Notes under the pieces: model-generated
Told to the model about the DNA's origin: nothing
The model's input: only the letters and a program-made list of their open reading frames with translations
Database searches by the model: none
Shown: positions 49,005 through 59,528 of the stretch, piece after piece
Position numbering within the stretch: position 1 is the stretch's first letter
How the letters are laid out: each line of letters starts with the position of its first letter
Translations under genes and position numbers: made by a program
Assembly (NCBI GenBank): GCA_963675135.1
Contig: OY776121.1
Span: 76,902,875-76,966,874, forward strand
From: Galeopsis tetrahit
Lineage: Eukaryota > Streptophyta > Magnoliopsida > Lamiales > Lamiaceae
Length of the DNA: 64,000 nucleotides
Direction of reading: 5' to 3'

Positions 49005-49727
49005 TGATGTGCCAAAATTTGCACGAGAGGATTATATATCCTCGGGATTAAACGTCCTGTTCTTCGAACACGAATAATTGCTTCAGGTGTGTTGCCTTCG
49101 TTCAAAACCTTCAAGAACCTGCAAAGAACACGCCGGAGGGGAGTCCGGCGTGGACACTCCGATGCTTAAGTCAGTATAGGGCTTATTAATCTCTTCCAAG
49201 GATCTCGAGATCCTTGATATATGAAAATAGTTCTTAAAAGATCTCCGAAGGGTATATTGTATTCAGTCTATTAAGTGCGTAGTGTACGAGTGTCTAACCT
49301 GGAAATCTCCTCGATTTTACCTATTTATAGAGATGCTGGCTGGAGAGGAAGTCAAGCCTTCCTCCTTTTCCGGAACTACCCGCGAGACTCGGTCCTGCGG
49401 AGTGGACGAAGCCTCCTTTCCTCCACTTCCCGAAGACTCGGCCATATCCCTTCTCTTTTGACTTGGTTCCCCCAGATAATAGAGGATAAGGTCCACTTTC
49501 TATCGAGTCTAAGCCGAAAATAGCGGAACCTCCCTACATTCAAGGCTCACGAACTTCCTCAAAAAGTAATTCTTCTGGAAGCTTCTCTTTGGCCGAAGCT
49601 CCCTCCAAAGGGATCTCCCGAGAGGATTTCCCCTCAGAGAATATTACATAATCTGATCCTTTCACTTTTATCTTATCCCCTATACACGTGTCGACTCCTT
49701 ATTAGGTGACATTTTTAGGCCGCATCA
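49005..49727 (-). repeat. 3' LTR of element 2
   Basis: 723 bp, TG...CA. It is the 3' LTR because the polypurine tract (complement of 'tctactcccccct' at 49728-49740) abuts it on the minus strand. Confidence 0.92.
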
Positions 49728-50205
49728 TCTACTCCCCCCTACTCTCGTAAAAGGGAGACATCTTTTGTGAGAGTAGAAAAATTTTCCTAGAACTTGTTAC
49801 AAAGGTCCTTCTGGAGAAACGTGTATCGTTCCTGCTTTGGAGAGGAAGTTTCAAAAACGTCCTTCTCCAAGGGCTTTCCCGCTTCCAATTCTGGGAGACT
49901 TTTCGGCTTCCGCGCGTGGGCTCCACGCGATCACCTTTCTCTCTCTTCTGTTATTCTCCCGAGGAAAACCCTCGATTCTTCCCCCTATCTTTCCTTATTT
50001 ACTTCACGCAACCACCTCCTTTTTCTCTCTTCGCTTTTCAAATTTCACTCTTCCCAAAAATTTCTCATCGTCTTCATCCTTCTTCTCCGGTGTTCTTCAC
50101 CTCGAGTCTCTGCTGTCGTCAACCGCCTCGTCTGATTCCATAGCCCTTCTACTTCAAGGTAACCCAGCTATTCTTTTGTTCTTCTTTTATTAACATTGTA
50201 AATCG
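49728..50205. other. Polypurine tract and leader of the aORF, element 2
   Basis: On the minus strand this carries the polypurine tract beside the LTR. On the plus strand it is the upstream region of the antisense gene. It is C/T-rich near the gene, as plant 5' leaders often are. Short ORFs here overlap each other and look spurious. Confidence 0.55.
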
Positions 50206-52375
50206 ATGTCAAATCCTCCCTCTCTGCCGGAAGCTGTCAGCCAAAATTCCTCTGAAGCGACTCCCTCTCTGATGGGGAGTCCAGAGAATAGGATTTCCCC
50301 CGCTTCCCAAATCGACCATACTCACCTAGTTAACCTCGCTCATGCCTATGGTTTTCCATCGGAGTACGCCTTTCGTGCTCCTCGCTCCGATGAACGCCCA
50401 GATATTCCCCAGCCTCGAACTCTTGCTTTTTTCGAAGCACATCTTAGGGCCGGACTACGGTTTCCGATTCATCCTTATCTGGCTGCCATATCCACCCGCA
50501 TGCAGATCCCTCTTAACCAGTTTACTCCGAATGCTATCCGTACCATGATAGGTTTTTTCATCTTGGTGAAGGGGAATGGGGATGACCCATCTGCCGAACT
50601 ATTTCTGAGCCAACACTCATGTAAGGTGAATGATGGTTTTTTCTATGTTAGTGGGCGAAGGTCCCGTGTTTGTAAATTTCTGAAAAAACTCCATGAGGAA
50701 GACTCATCTTGGCGAGATTACTATTTCTTTGCTACCAGCCCCACTGATTGGCCATTTCCTCACGGGGATTGGTTATTCCACAATCCCGGAGTGATTCCTC
50801 CTCCCCTGAAAGCTTACTCTGTTTCCAATCACACTATTATGAACAATCTCAATACTCATACCCGTTTGCACGACTATTTCGATGTTATTGCCATTTGCAA
50901 CAATCCTCGCATCCTCTCCCACTTCGGCTTTTGCCCTCAAGATTTTCCCTTAGGTTCCCGAGATGGTAAAAAATCTTCTATTGCTATATTTTATTTCTTG
51001 CATGTGGCTGTTTTTCTGAGTTCTGAAAATTTTCTTGATTATTTGTAGCAATGAGTTGGTTGACTCATATCTCCCGAGATGCCCCTGCTCTCAGCATAGT
51101 GAAGACCCCTGTGTTATCCGCTCCAGAAGATCTTCCAAAGGCTCCTCCGTCTCCCGCTCTCGAGAGCTCTGCAAAGACTCCGGCTCCAGAGGGTTCTTCG
51201 AAAATTCCTCCTCTCCCTAGTTCCTCTACTCAGGTCCCAGGTTCAGTTGCCAAGAGAACCCGTTCCTCTGCCAATGCCTTCTTTTCCGAATGTGGTACAT
51301 CTAAGAAGAAGAAGGGGAAAGTTACCCGTGCTGATAAGGGAACTCCTCCTTCTACTGTTTACGAGCCTCTCCGTCGCCTCATTGACCGATGTCCTGCTCC
51401 TCCCGATGCTGAGTTATCCGACCCGCCTCTTCCTGAGGATCGACTGATTCACGGCGCTCATCTTCTCTCTGAGGTATTTTCTGGCATTTTCCCTTTTTAT
51501 AATCTTTGCCTTCTTCATATCTTCAGGCGTTAATTCCTTTTCCTTTGTAGTTTGGTCTTACCTATACTAAGATACTCGACCAAGGCGTTGAGATGGTAGC
51601 TGAGCTTGAACTTCTCCGGGCTGAAGCATCCTCTTTCCAGTCAACCCTCAAGGGTATCACCACGGAGAAAGATAAGGCCCATAAGCGAGCTCAAGCTCTT
51701 TCTGAGGAGTTGTCCCTCTTACAGGCTCAAAGCAAGCAGGATGTAGCCAGGATTAAGCGCCTGGTGCTAGAGGTGGAACGGATGGAGCGCGAGCTGCCAG
51801 ATGTCGGGGTGCAGGCTTGCATTAAATCCTTATTCACTTCTTCTCTGGGTCAAGAGTTCTTGGAAACTCTTCATACTCAGTGGCTATCCAGCTTCTTAAA
51901 GAGCTCGAGCTTCCTCTGTGCCATGGGGCCGCACATCCCTCATTTCATCGACCACGGCTTCAGCAATGCCGTAGCCGAGCACTCAGCCCCGGGGTTTAAT
52001 GGAACCTACTCTCGCGAGTTCCACTTGGACCGGCTCGCTACTCCTCCGAAATTCTTGGGGGATCCTAAGGAGAGCCCTGATAGTCCTTGGTGGCTACCCG
52101 GAATGAGTCAGGCTATCACCAAACTGCAGGCTGTCAAGGTAGGTATGGCTGATCTAAAGCCTCTGGAGCGTCTGGTTTATCCTTATGACTCCGCTCTAAT
52201 CGTGGCAACCGCAATAGATGGAGGAACTGGCGTTGCAGACATCATGGGAGGTACTACGGGTCCAGAGGAGGGCGGAGGAAATAGCAATCATGCTGCTGAG
52301 GAGGGTGGCATTGTTGGAGGAGTTGAGGTCGAGGGGGCTGTTGCTGAAGGGGATGCTGTTGAGAAAGCAGTTTAA
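50206..52375 (+). CDS. Antisense three-exon ORF (aORF) of Tat element 2
   Basis: Opposite to gag-pol. The exons I infer are 50206-50965, 51049-51473 and 51551-52375, giving about 669 aa. Donors are 'gagatg/gtaaaa' and 'ctgag/gtattt'; acceptors are 'atttgtag' and 'ctttgtag'. Exon 1 has 'RAGLRFPIHPY', 'NQFTPNAIR' and 'WRDYYFFA'; exon 2 is Ser/Pro-rich with 'KKKKGKV'; exon 3 has a probable coiled coil, then 'HFIDHGFSNAVAEHSAPG', 'SPWWLPGM' and a Gly/Glu/Val-rich tail. It matches the element 1 gene exon by exon with the same intron phases (1 and 0). Without splicing, exon 1 runs on to 51048. The role is unknown; the exon 1 resemblance to the plant 'putative gypsy-type transposon' domain is from recall. 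Confidence 0.77.
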
Positions 52376-52860
52376 GTTTTCATTTCTATGATCACATCAA
52401 ACAATTTATTTTTCTGTTGTTTTGCTACACTCTTTACTTTCTGCTCATACTACTTGCTCTCCATATTTTGTAGGGGACCCCACACTTCTGGATATGTGGG
52501 GGCTTTTTTGCAGTAGTCGTATTAGCTTGGTGTTGGATGTTTTTGTTGTCTTTCTCTTTCGTGCATGAGTAACTTACAAAACCAGCAAAGAATGTGTTGG
52601 AGGTGCGGCTCTTTCTTCCCCCCTTTTGTTGGTCTTGTAGGCTACGTTGAAACCACTCCTTGACTGTACGGTTTTTTGTTTTTGATTTCGGGTGGCTTGG
52701 TTGTGGGAGGTCATCCTCCCTCTTCTCTTAACTCCCGAATCATAAAACCTGTTTTCTTCATCATATAATCTTTGTAATTCTCAAGCATGGTTAGGGCTTT
52801 CTGGAAGGCTTCGGTTTTCTGAGCCTCTACGTATTTCTTACTCTCTTATTCCTAAAAAGA
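52376..52860. other. aORF 3' region of element 2
   Basis: Non-coding. A short hairpin ('ccccaca...tgtgggg') lies about 100 bp after the aORF stop. One divergent copy of the neighbouring 120-bp repeat is recognisable at about 52783-52860. Confidence 0.5.
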
Positions 52861-53570
52861 TCTTAATTCACAAAACCTTTTCATTTCAGTAACCCACTTG
52901 GGTCTCAAGTAAAGTGAGGGCTCTCTGGAGCACCTCGGCCTCTAGGCCTTTGAGTGTCTCTCACTCTTATCCTTAAAAGATTTTAATTCATAAAATCCTC
53001 TCATTTCAGTAACCCACTTGGGTCTCAAGTAAAGTGAGGGCTCTCTGGAGCACCTCGGCCTCTAGGCCTTTGAGTGTCTCTCACTCTCATTCTTAAAAGA
53101 TTTTAATTCGTAAAATCCTCTCATTTCAGTAACCCACTTGGGTCTCAAGTAAAGTGAGGGCTCTCTGGAGCACCTCGGCCTCTAGGCCTTTGAGTGTCTC
53201 TCACTCTTATTCTTAAAAGATTTTAATTCGTAAAATCCTCTCATTTCAGTAACCCACTTGGGTCTCAAGTAAAGTGAGGGCTCTCTGGAGCACCTCGGCC
53301 TCTAGGCCTTTGAGTGTCTCTCACTCTTATTCTTAAAAGATTTTAATTCATAAAATCCTCTCATTTCAGTAACCCACTTGGGTCTCAAGTAAAGTGAGGG
53401 CTCTCTGGAGCACCTCGGCCTCTAGGCCTTTGAGTGTCTCTCACTCTTATTCTTAAAAGATTTTAATTCATAAAATCCTCTCATTTCAGTAACCCACTTG
53501 GGTCTCAAGTAAAGTGAGGGCTCTCTGGAGCACCTCGGCCTCTAGGCCTTTGAGTGTCTCTCACTCTCGT
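52861..53570. repeat. 120-bp tandem repeat, about 6 copies
   Basis: Units start near 52861, 52981, 53101, 53221, 53341 and 53461, at exactly 120-bp steps. They are nearly identical, each with 'cagtaacccacttgggtctc' and 'cacctcggcctctaggcctt'. They lie between pol and the aORF, the same place as the unrelated 20/151-bp repeat of element 1. Confidence 0.92.
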
Positions 53571-53705
53571 TATAGTTATATTCATACGTCGCATGTTCAA
53601 ATATGAGAAAGATAACCAAGACATAATAATTCTGAATAATTCTTTCTTCAAAAAGGGATAAGGCTTCATTGCTTTATTGTCAATTTTCAACATAGGCCAT
53701 AGATA

Positions 53706-53791
53706 ACCTACGCCGGTCTCATTAAAAACCTCTTTACGGAAAAACCCCAAAGGGGAAACCCGTAGAGAGGGAAAAAGAGCTCCGGTGAAGC
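53706..53791 (-). promoter_or_regulatory. Conserved non-coding motif after pol, element 2
   Basis: The reverse complement reads 'cttcaccgg', 'ctctttttccctct', 'gggtttccccttt', 'ggggtttttcc' and 'gaggtttttaatgagaccgg', in the same order as after pol in element 1. It lies downstream of the integrase stop. Confidence 0.6.
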
Positions 53792-53876
53792 CACAAAATA
53801 CACCAAGCAAAGTACGAATCAATGCAAAAAATCACAAAACAAAAGTTATAGATGGTCTCAAGACCTTACACTGTCT

Positions 53877-55556
53877 TCAAATAAAGAATCTCTTCAAATG
53901 GCAAACGTTCCAGGGTCTAGCTATGTCAACCCCCTCCATACTCTGCAGTCTGTATGCTCCTCCTTTCAACACCTGTATGATTTTATAGGGTCCCTCCCAG
54001 TTGGGCTCCAGCTTTCCTATGTTTTTCAGGGCGTCCGCTCTTCTCAGCACCAGGTCCCCTGCTCTGAAGGACCTCGGGATCACCCTTCGATCATATGCAG
54101 CTTTAATTCTGCTTTTATATCTTTCAACACGTACCCTGACCATCTCTCTTTCTTCTTCCATCAAATCTAGAGCGTCTCTCATCAATCTTTCATTCTGATG
54201 TTCTTCATATTGGGCAACTCGGTGCGATCGTAAAACGGCCTCTGGAGGTATCACCGCCGTAGCTCCGTAGACCAGCTGAAATGGGGACTCTCCAGTTGCT
54301 GTCTTCGGGCTAGTCCTATATGACCATAATACATTATCTAACTCGTTTACCCATCCTCCTCCTATCTTTGTCAACCTAGTTCGAATCCCATCTACTATTG
54401 TTCGATTAGTAACCTCCACCTGTCCGTTAGCTTGAGGATGAGCTACAGAAGTGAATCTCTGTATTATGTTCAATCTTGCACACCATCCTCGCACGCTCTC
54501 GCCATTAAACTGTGTTCCATTATCGGAGACCAATATTCTGGGTACTCCGAATCTACAGCAGATTTGTTTCTTCAAGAATTTAATCACATTTTCTTCATCT
54601 ATCGTAGCCAGGGGAGCAGCTTCCACCCATTTGCTAAAATAGTCCACTGCTACTATTAGAAATTTTCTCCCTCCGGTGGCTGGAGGGAAGGGTCCTACCA
54701 AGTCAATTACCCACTTAGCGAAGGGACAGGGAGAGTACATCGCTCCCATCTCTTCCGCAGGGGTCCTTATCAATGGAGCATTTTTCTGACACTTGACGCA
54801 TTTCCTCACAAATTCTCTAGCATCTTTTGTCATGGAGGGCCATAACCCAGCCCTTAAAACTTTCTTCACCACTGCTTTGTATCCTTCATGACTGGCTGCA
54901 TCACCTTCGTGGATCTCTCTAAGTGTGTACATAGCTTCTCTAGTTGATATACACCTCAAATATGGGTGTGTGAAGGACTTCTTGTATAAGTGCCCTCCGA
55001 TAATACAATATTTGATCCGAAGGGCTCGGGTCTCTCTGGTGGTAGGGGCATCTGCTCCCTTGGTGAGTTCTATCCATATAGCTCTTCTCCAATCATCTTC
55101 CTCTTCAATGGAGCCAATGGGGTTCTCCAGAGTCTCTCTTTCCGCAACTACTAGAGTTACTGTTCCCTGTCCATCAAACTCTGTGGAGCTAGCGAGTTTG
55201 GAGAGACTATCCGCCTGCATGTTCTTCTCTCGGGGTATCTGGACTACCTCGCACTCTTGGAATTTGCCCATCACCGCTTTGGCACGTTCCAAATAAGCAG
55301 CCATCCTGCTATCTTTGGCTACATATTCACCATTCACCTGCTGAACAACTAATTGGGAGTCTGAGTGTAGAGTTACCTTTGGAGCTCCCAATTCCAATGC
55401 CATCTCCATCCCTCTGATCAAAGCTTCGTACTCTGCTCCATTATTTGAGGTCATGAATTGAAACCTCACTGCGAATTGTAGGTCCTCTCCTCGAGGGCCT
55501 GTCAACACAATCCCTGCTCCACATCCGCTCAGGGTCACTGAGCCATCTACATACAC
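53877..55556 (-). CDS. Archaeal-type RNase H and integrase, Tat element 2
   Basis: Continuation of the gag-pol frame after an in-frame TAA. It begins with a second RNase H ('YVDGS', 'NNGAEYEAL', 'HSDSQLVV'), the archaeal-type domain of Tat elements. Integrase follows: a zinc-binding N-terminal domain with 'CVKCQKN', the catalytic core with Asp in 'VIDLVGPF', Asp in 'SDNGTQFNGE' and Glu in 'NGQVEVTNR', and a C-terminal domain ending 'CHLKRFFI'. The listed first codon (GTG) is only the left end of the open stretch, not a start. The frame is identical to the upstream ORF, so one nonsense codon separates them. Confidence 0.85.
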   Translation of the reverse strand: MYVDGSVTLSGCGAGIVLTGPRGEDLQFAVRFQFMTSNNGAEYEALIRGMEMALELGAPKVTLHSDSQLVVQQVNGEYVAKDSRMAAYLERAKAVMGKFQECEVVQIPREKNMQADSLSKLASSTEFDGQGTVTLVVAERETLENPIGSIEEEDDWRRAIWIELTKGADAPTTRETRALRIKYCIIGGHLYKKSFTHPYLRCISTREAMYTLREIHEGDAASHEGYKAVVKKVLRAGLWPSMTKDAREFVRKCVKCQKNAPLIRTPAEEMGAMYSPCPFAKWVIDLVGPFPPATGGRKFLIVAVDYFSKWVEAAPLATIDEENVIKFLKKQICCRFGVPRILVSDNGTQFNGESVRGWCARLNIIQRFTSVAHPQANGQVEVTNRTIVDGIRTRLTKIGGGWVNELDNVLWSYRTSPKTATGESPFQLVYGATAVIPPEAVLRSHRVAQYEEHQNERLMRDALDLMEEEREMVRVRVERYKSRIKAAYDRRVIPRSFRAGDLVLRRADALKNIGKLEPNWEGPYKIIQVLKGGAYRLQSMEGVDIARPWNVCHLKRFFI

Positions 55557-55586
55557 CTTCCATCCCTCGACCTCTTCTGGTTTAGT

Positions 55587-58500
55587 TTACTCTTGGATGA
55601 AATCTGACAAAGCTTGAGCTTTTATAGACTTCCGTGGCTCGAAATCTACGTCATATTCTTGGAGCTCGATCGCCCACTTCACCATCCTTCCAGAGAGGTC
55701 TGCTCGTCCTATAACCTGTTTCAACAAGTAATTAGTGCGGACCAGTATTTTGTAAGAAAGGAAATATGGGCGCAGCCTCCGGGCTGTAACTACCACAGCC
55801 AGAGCAGCCTTTTCAATTTCTGAGTAACGATTTTCGGCCCCCTGAATGACCTTACTGACATAATAAATAGGGTGCTGCAGAGATCCCTCTTCTTTGACTA
55901 AAGCAGTGCTTAGTGAGAATTCCCCTACGGAGAGATACAAAAGGAGGGTATCTCCTGGAGAAGGCTTCGTCAGTTTCGGCAACTGAGACAAATGGTGCTT
56001 CAGGTCTTCAAAGGCCTTTTGGCATGTTTCGCTCCATTCGAACTTGGTCCCTTTCTTAGGAATTTTAAAGAAGGGATGGCTCTTTTCAGCAGACCTGGCT
56101 ATGAATCTGCTCAACGCTGTAATCCTCCCATTGAGTGTCTGGAGCTCCTTTATGTTTCTTGGTGGCCGCATGTCCAGTACAGCCTTCACCTTGGCTGGAT
56201 TCACCTCTATACCTCTTTGAGTGACCATATATCCCAGGAACTTCCCTGATTTTACTCCAAAAGAGCATTTGGCTGGGTTCAACTTGATGCCGTTTTCTCG
56301 AATTACCTGGAAAATTTCTTCCAAATCCTCTATATGTTGATCTGCTTTCACACTTTTAGCCAACATATCATCTACATATATCTCCATGTTTCTCCCTAGC
56401 TGCTTTCGAAAGACAGCATCGACCATCCTCTGATAGGTTGCTCCGGCATTGATTAATCCAAATGGCATCCGAACATATTCGAACGTTCCACAGGCTGCTA
56501 TGAAGCACACTTTGGGGACATCTGCAGGATTCAGTTGGATTTGGTGGTACCCTTGGTATGCGTCCATCATGCTCAACAACTCAAAGCCTGAAGTTGCATC
56601 TACTAGCTGATCTATTCTTGGTAGCGGGTAATGGTCCTTAGGGCATGCCTTGTTGAGGTCCCTGAAATCGATGCACATTCTCCATTTTCCTCCCCCTTTA
56701 GGCACTAGCACGGCATTGGAGAGCCATTCTGGGAATTGGACTTCTACTACATGTCCTGCTTTCAATAGCTTCTCGATTTCTTCTTTCACAATGTTATTCT
56801 TCTCAATCCCGAAATTTCGTAGTTTTTGTTTTACGGGCCTTGCCTTTGGATCCACATTAAGGCAATGTATTGCTATCTCCGGAGGGACTCCTGTCATGTC
56901 AGTTGGAGAAAATGCAAATATATCGGAATTTCGACGTAATGTAAATATTACCTTCTCTGTGAGTTCAGGCCCCAGTTGGGTACCTATTTTGGTAACAAAG
57001 TCGAGTTTCCCTGGAAAGAGCTCCACGCTCATCAGTTCCTCGTCTGTCTTAACATTTACTTGTTCAGGTGCCACTCCCTCTACTTTCTTCCTCTTGACCT
57101 CAAGGTCATCTCCTCTCATCCGCTCCAGGCCCCTAGTTAGGGCTCTATCTGCCATCTTTACGGACTCTGCATAGCACTTCCGTGCTTGGTACTGGTCTCC
57201 TCTCACTTCTCCCACCACTGTGGCTGTAGGGAATTTCATTTTCATATGAAATGTGGAGATGATTGCCTGAAAAAGATTCAGGCTGGGTCGTCCCATCACA
57301 ACGTTGTACGACGAGGGAATATCTACAATAAGGAACTCCACCACATGGACTTTCCGAGCTGGAGCGTCTCCCAATCCTACCTGTAACATCACTGACCCCA
57401 AAGGTTGGATTGCCCCTCCGGAGAAACCATACAGAGAGGTATCTACAGGGCGCAGCTTCACACTCAGCTCCATTCTCTTAAAACATTCAAAGAACATGAT
57501 GTCAGCTGAACTTCCCGTATCTACGAAGATTCGAGCAACATCGAATCCCGCTATGTCGGTAGTGATCACCAGAGCATCGTTGTGATCTTCCTTAATTCCC
57601 TTCACATCTTCTGGGCCAAATCGGATATTGGGCGTCTCCGTCATGCGCCCCACTTCTCTTAACTGGCTCCCCTGCTCTGCTCTTAGAGCCCGGACATTTT
57701 GCTTCCTCTTCCGAAAAGAATCTCCATCAGCTGGCCCACCCACTATCATGTGGATTACTCCTCTCTTTGGTGGAGGAGGGGGCATATCCTCAGCTGCCTC
57801 TCTGGTTTCCTTCTCTTCTGGTTTTCTTTCATGATCTTTCCGCTTCTGCCCTCGAGGGCCCTGCCTATCTCTAAATATAAATTCTTTTAGATGGCCCGCT
57901 TGGATCATCCTCTCAATTTCGTCCTTCAAGTGGTAACATTGATTTGTATCATGCCCATGCTCATTGTGGAATCGGCAGAATCGATCAGACTTGGGTTTCT
58001 GAGGTCCTCGATTTCTGGAATATGGGAATTTCAAGTCTGGATGGTCTCCGGCTACCTCCAGTACTTCAGCAGGCTCAATCCTCAAGGGCGTGTATTTCTC
58101 GAACCTCCCACGAGGGCCAGACTGGGGACCTCCGGAGGGATTGCTATCTCTTGTTGATCCAGAGGTCCGAGGGACCTCTGGGCTAGATCGTCTGGAGGGA
58201 CCTTCCCTTCTTCTCTCTCGATCTGGTGGCCTAACCTCCAACCTTTTGGCCTTACGGACCTCCTCTAGAGTGAGGTACTTCTCTGCCCTGTGCAGCAGCT
58301 CATCGAAATTCTTAACTGGCTTCTTAGCTAAGGAGGAAAAGAAATCTCCATCTCGTAATCCGTTAGTGAGGGCGTTGATCTTCACCTCCGGAGAGGCTGT
58401 AGGGACCTCCAGAGCTGCCTGATTAAACCTCCGGAGAAAAGCTCTTAAGCTTTCACTCTCCCCCTGCCTCAGATTGAAGAGGGTCAAGGTGGCCCTTGGC

Positions 58501-59465
58501 TGTCTCCGGGCACTTGCAAATTGATGGAGAAATAACTCACTGAATTCTTCCCAGGATCGGATGGTATTAGGTTCTAACTGAGTGAACCATTGCTGCGCTG
58601 CTTTGGCCAGGGTGGTCAGGAACACCCTGCACTTAATTCCTTCTCCGTAGCGATGTAATAGCGCAGCGTTTTCAAATCTTACTAAGTGTTCGTAAGGGTC
58701 TGCCGTACCGTCATACTCAAAGTTAAGGGGCTTGAAATTGAATGGTAATTCATCCTGTAATATGTTAGGGGAGAACTGGCATCTGGATGTGTGAGCGGAT
58801 CTACTGGTTCGGTTGTTCATCTGTCTCCTCATATCCTTCATCTCTTTCTGCAGAGCCTGTAGCTCGTCGCTAACTGGCCCTCCGTAGGTATCATCAGTGC
58901 TTTCTTCTGTCTCAAGGGGTTCTGTCCCTCGGGGTGCCGGATCTGCGTTCCTTCTAGTGCTTCGAAGGGGAATGCTTCTTTCCGCGCACGAGGGCACTTT
59001 ATCATCCTCCTCCACTCGTATCCCCATCTCCTTGGACAACACTTGGGAGGTTCCAGGTGCTTCATCCTGGGGTCTATGGGCCGGTACCTCTGGATTCCCT
59101 GGTGCAGCCTTGGGAATCTGGTCCCTTTGATCTGCAAAGGCTTTATCTACAGCTTGCTTGATGAGGGCGTTCAATTGATCAGGAGAGATCAAGAGTGTCC
59201 CTGAGTCTGGAATATCCTCTCGCTGAGGATCTGCGGTCTGGAACTCTGGGGTTTCAAGATTCCCGGTTATTCCCTCCCGGACCGGTAAAGGATGATTCTC
59301 GTCACCTAAATCTGGAGTGGGCGCCAATGGCTGATTTGATCCAGAAGGAGTATGGATTGGGTTTTTCCCCCGGCCTCCCATTGGTGGGGGATTAGTCGGC
59401 AAAGGGGAATTCTCCCCCGGAAGATTTTTCTTTCCAGAAGTAGATGTTTTGTCTCCGCCACCCAT
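55587..59465 (-). CDS. Gag-protease-RT-RNase H polyprotein, Tat element 2
   Basis: One open frame of about 1,292 codons from ATG 59465 (residues 'MGGGDK'); an in-frame ATG at 59504 is less likely because element 1 starts at the equivalent 'MGGG'. Order: Pro/Gly-rich N-terminus, gag core ('QQWFTQLEPNTIRSWEEF'), zinc knuckle 'CRFHNEHGHDTNQC', protease (DTG near 57520), reverse transcriptase (YVDD near 56375) and a retroviral-type RNase H ending 'ALSDFIQE'. No frameshift separates gag from pol. The frame stops at TAA 55587-55589 and resumes at once. Confidence 0.88.
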   Translation of the reverse strand: MGGGDKTSTSGKKNLPGENSPLPTNPPPMGGRGKNPIHTPSGSNQPLAPTPDLGDENHPLPVREGITGNLETPEFQTADPQREDIPDSGTLLISPDQLNALIKQAVDKAFADQRDQIPKAAPGNPEVPAHRPQDEAPGTSQVLSKEMGIRVEEDDKVPSCAERSIPLRSTRRNADPAPRGTEPLETEESTDDTYGGPVSDELQALQKEMKDMRRQMNNRTSRSAHTSRCQFSPNILQDELPFNFKPLNFEYDGTADPYEHLVRFENAALLHRYGEGIKCRVFLTTLAKAAQQWFTQLEPNTIRSWEEFSELFLHQFASARRQPRATLTLFNLRQGESESLRAFLRRFNQAALEVPTASPEVKINALTNGLRDGDFFSSLAKKPVKNFDELLHRAEKYLTLEEVRKAKRLEVRPPDRERRREGPSRRSSPEVPRTSGSTRDSNPSGGPQSGPRGRFEKYTPLRIEPAEVLEVAGDHPDLKFPYSRNRGPQKPKSDRFCRFHNEHGHDTNQCYHLKDEIERMIQAGHLKEFIFRDRQGPRGQKRKDHERKPEEKETREAAEDMPPPPPKRGVIHMIVGGPADGDSFRKRKQNVRALRAEQGSQLREVGRMTETPNIRFGPEDVKGIKEDHNDALVITTDIAGFDVARIFVDTGSSADIMFFECFKRMELSVKLRPVDTSLYGFSGGAIQPLGSVMLQVGLGDAPARKVHVVEFLIVDIPSSYNVVMGRPSLNLFQAIISTFHMKMKFPTATVVGEVRGDQYQARKCYAESVKMADRALTRGLERMRGDDLEVKRKKVEGVAPEQVNVKTDEELMSVELFPGKLDFVTKIGTQLGPELTEKVIFTLRRNSDIFAFSPTDMTGVPPEIAIHCLNVDPKARPVKQKLRNFGIEKNNIVKEEIEKLLKAGHVVEVQFPEWLSNAVLVPKGGGKWRMCIDFRDLNKACPKDHYPLPRIDQLVDATSGFELLSMMDAYQGYHQIQLNPADVPKVCFIAACGTFEYVRMPFGLINAGATYQRMVDAVFRKQLGRNMEIYVDDMLAKSVKADQHIEDLEEIFQVIRENGIKLNPAKCSFGVKSGKFLGYMVTQRGIEVNPAKVKAVLDMRPPRNIKELQTLNGRITALSRFIARSAEKSHPFFKIPKKGTKFEWSETCQKAFEDLKHHLSQLPKLTKPSPGDTLLLYLSVGEFSLSTALVKEEGSLQHPIYYVSKVIQGAENRYSEIEKAALAVVVTARRLRPYFLSYKILVRTNYLLKQVIGRADLSGRMVKWAIELQEYDVDFEPRKSIKAQALSDFIQE

Positions 59466-59510
59466 TTGCTCGAATAGGTAGAAATTCGTGAGAAAATCTT
59501 TCAACTCTTT

Positions 59511-59526
59511 CCCACAGACGGCGCCA
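59511..59526 (-). other. Primer-binding site of element 2
   Basis: The reverse complement is TGGCGCCGTCTGTGGG, two bases inside the 5' LTR, the same as in element 1. Confidence 0.75.
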
Positions 59527-59528
59527 GT

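Noticed and set aside
49275..49523. 82-aa ORF present twice (also 59799-60047)
   Set aside because: It is part of the LTR of Tat element 2; the duplication reflects the LTR pair.
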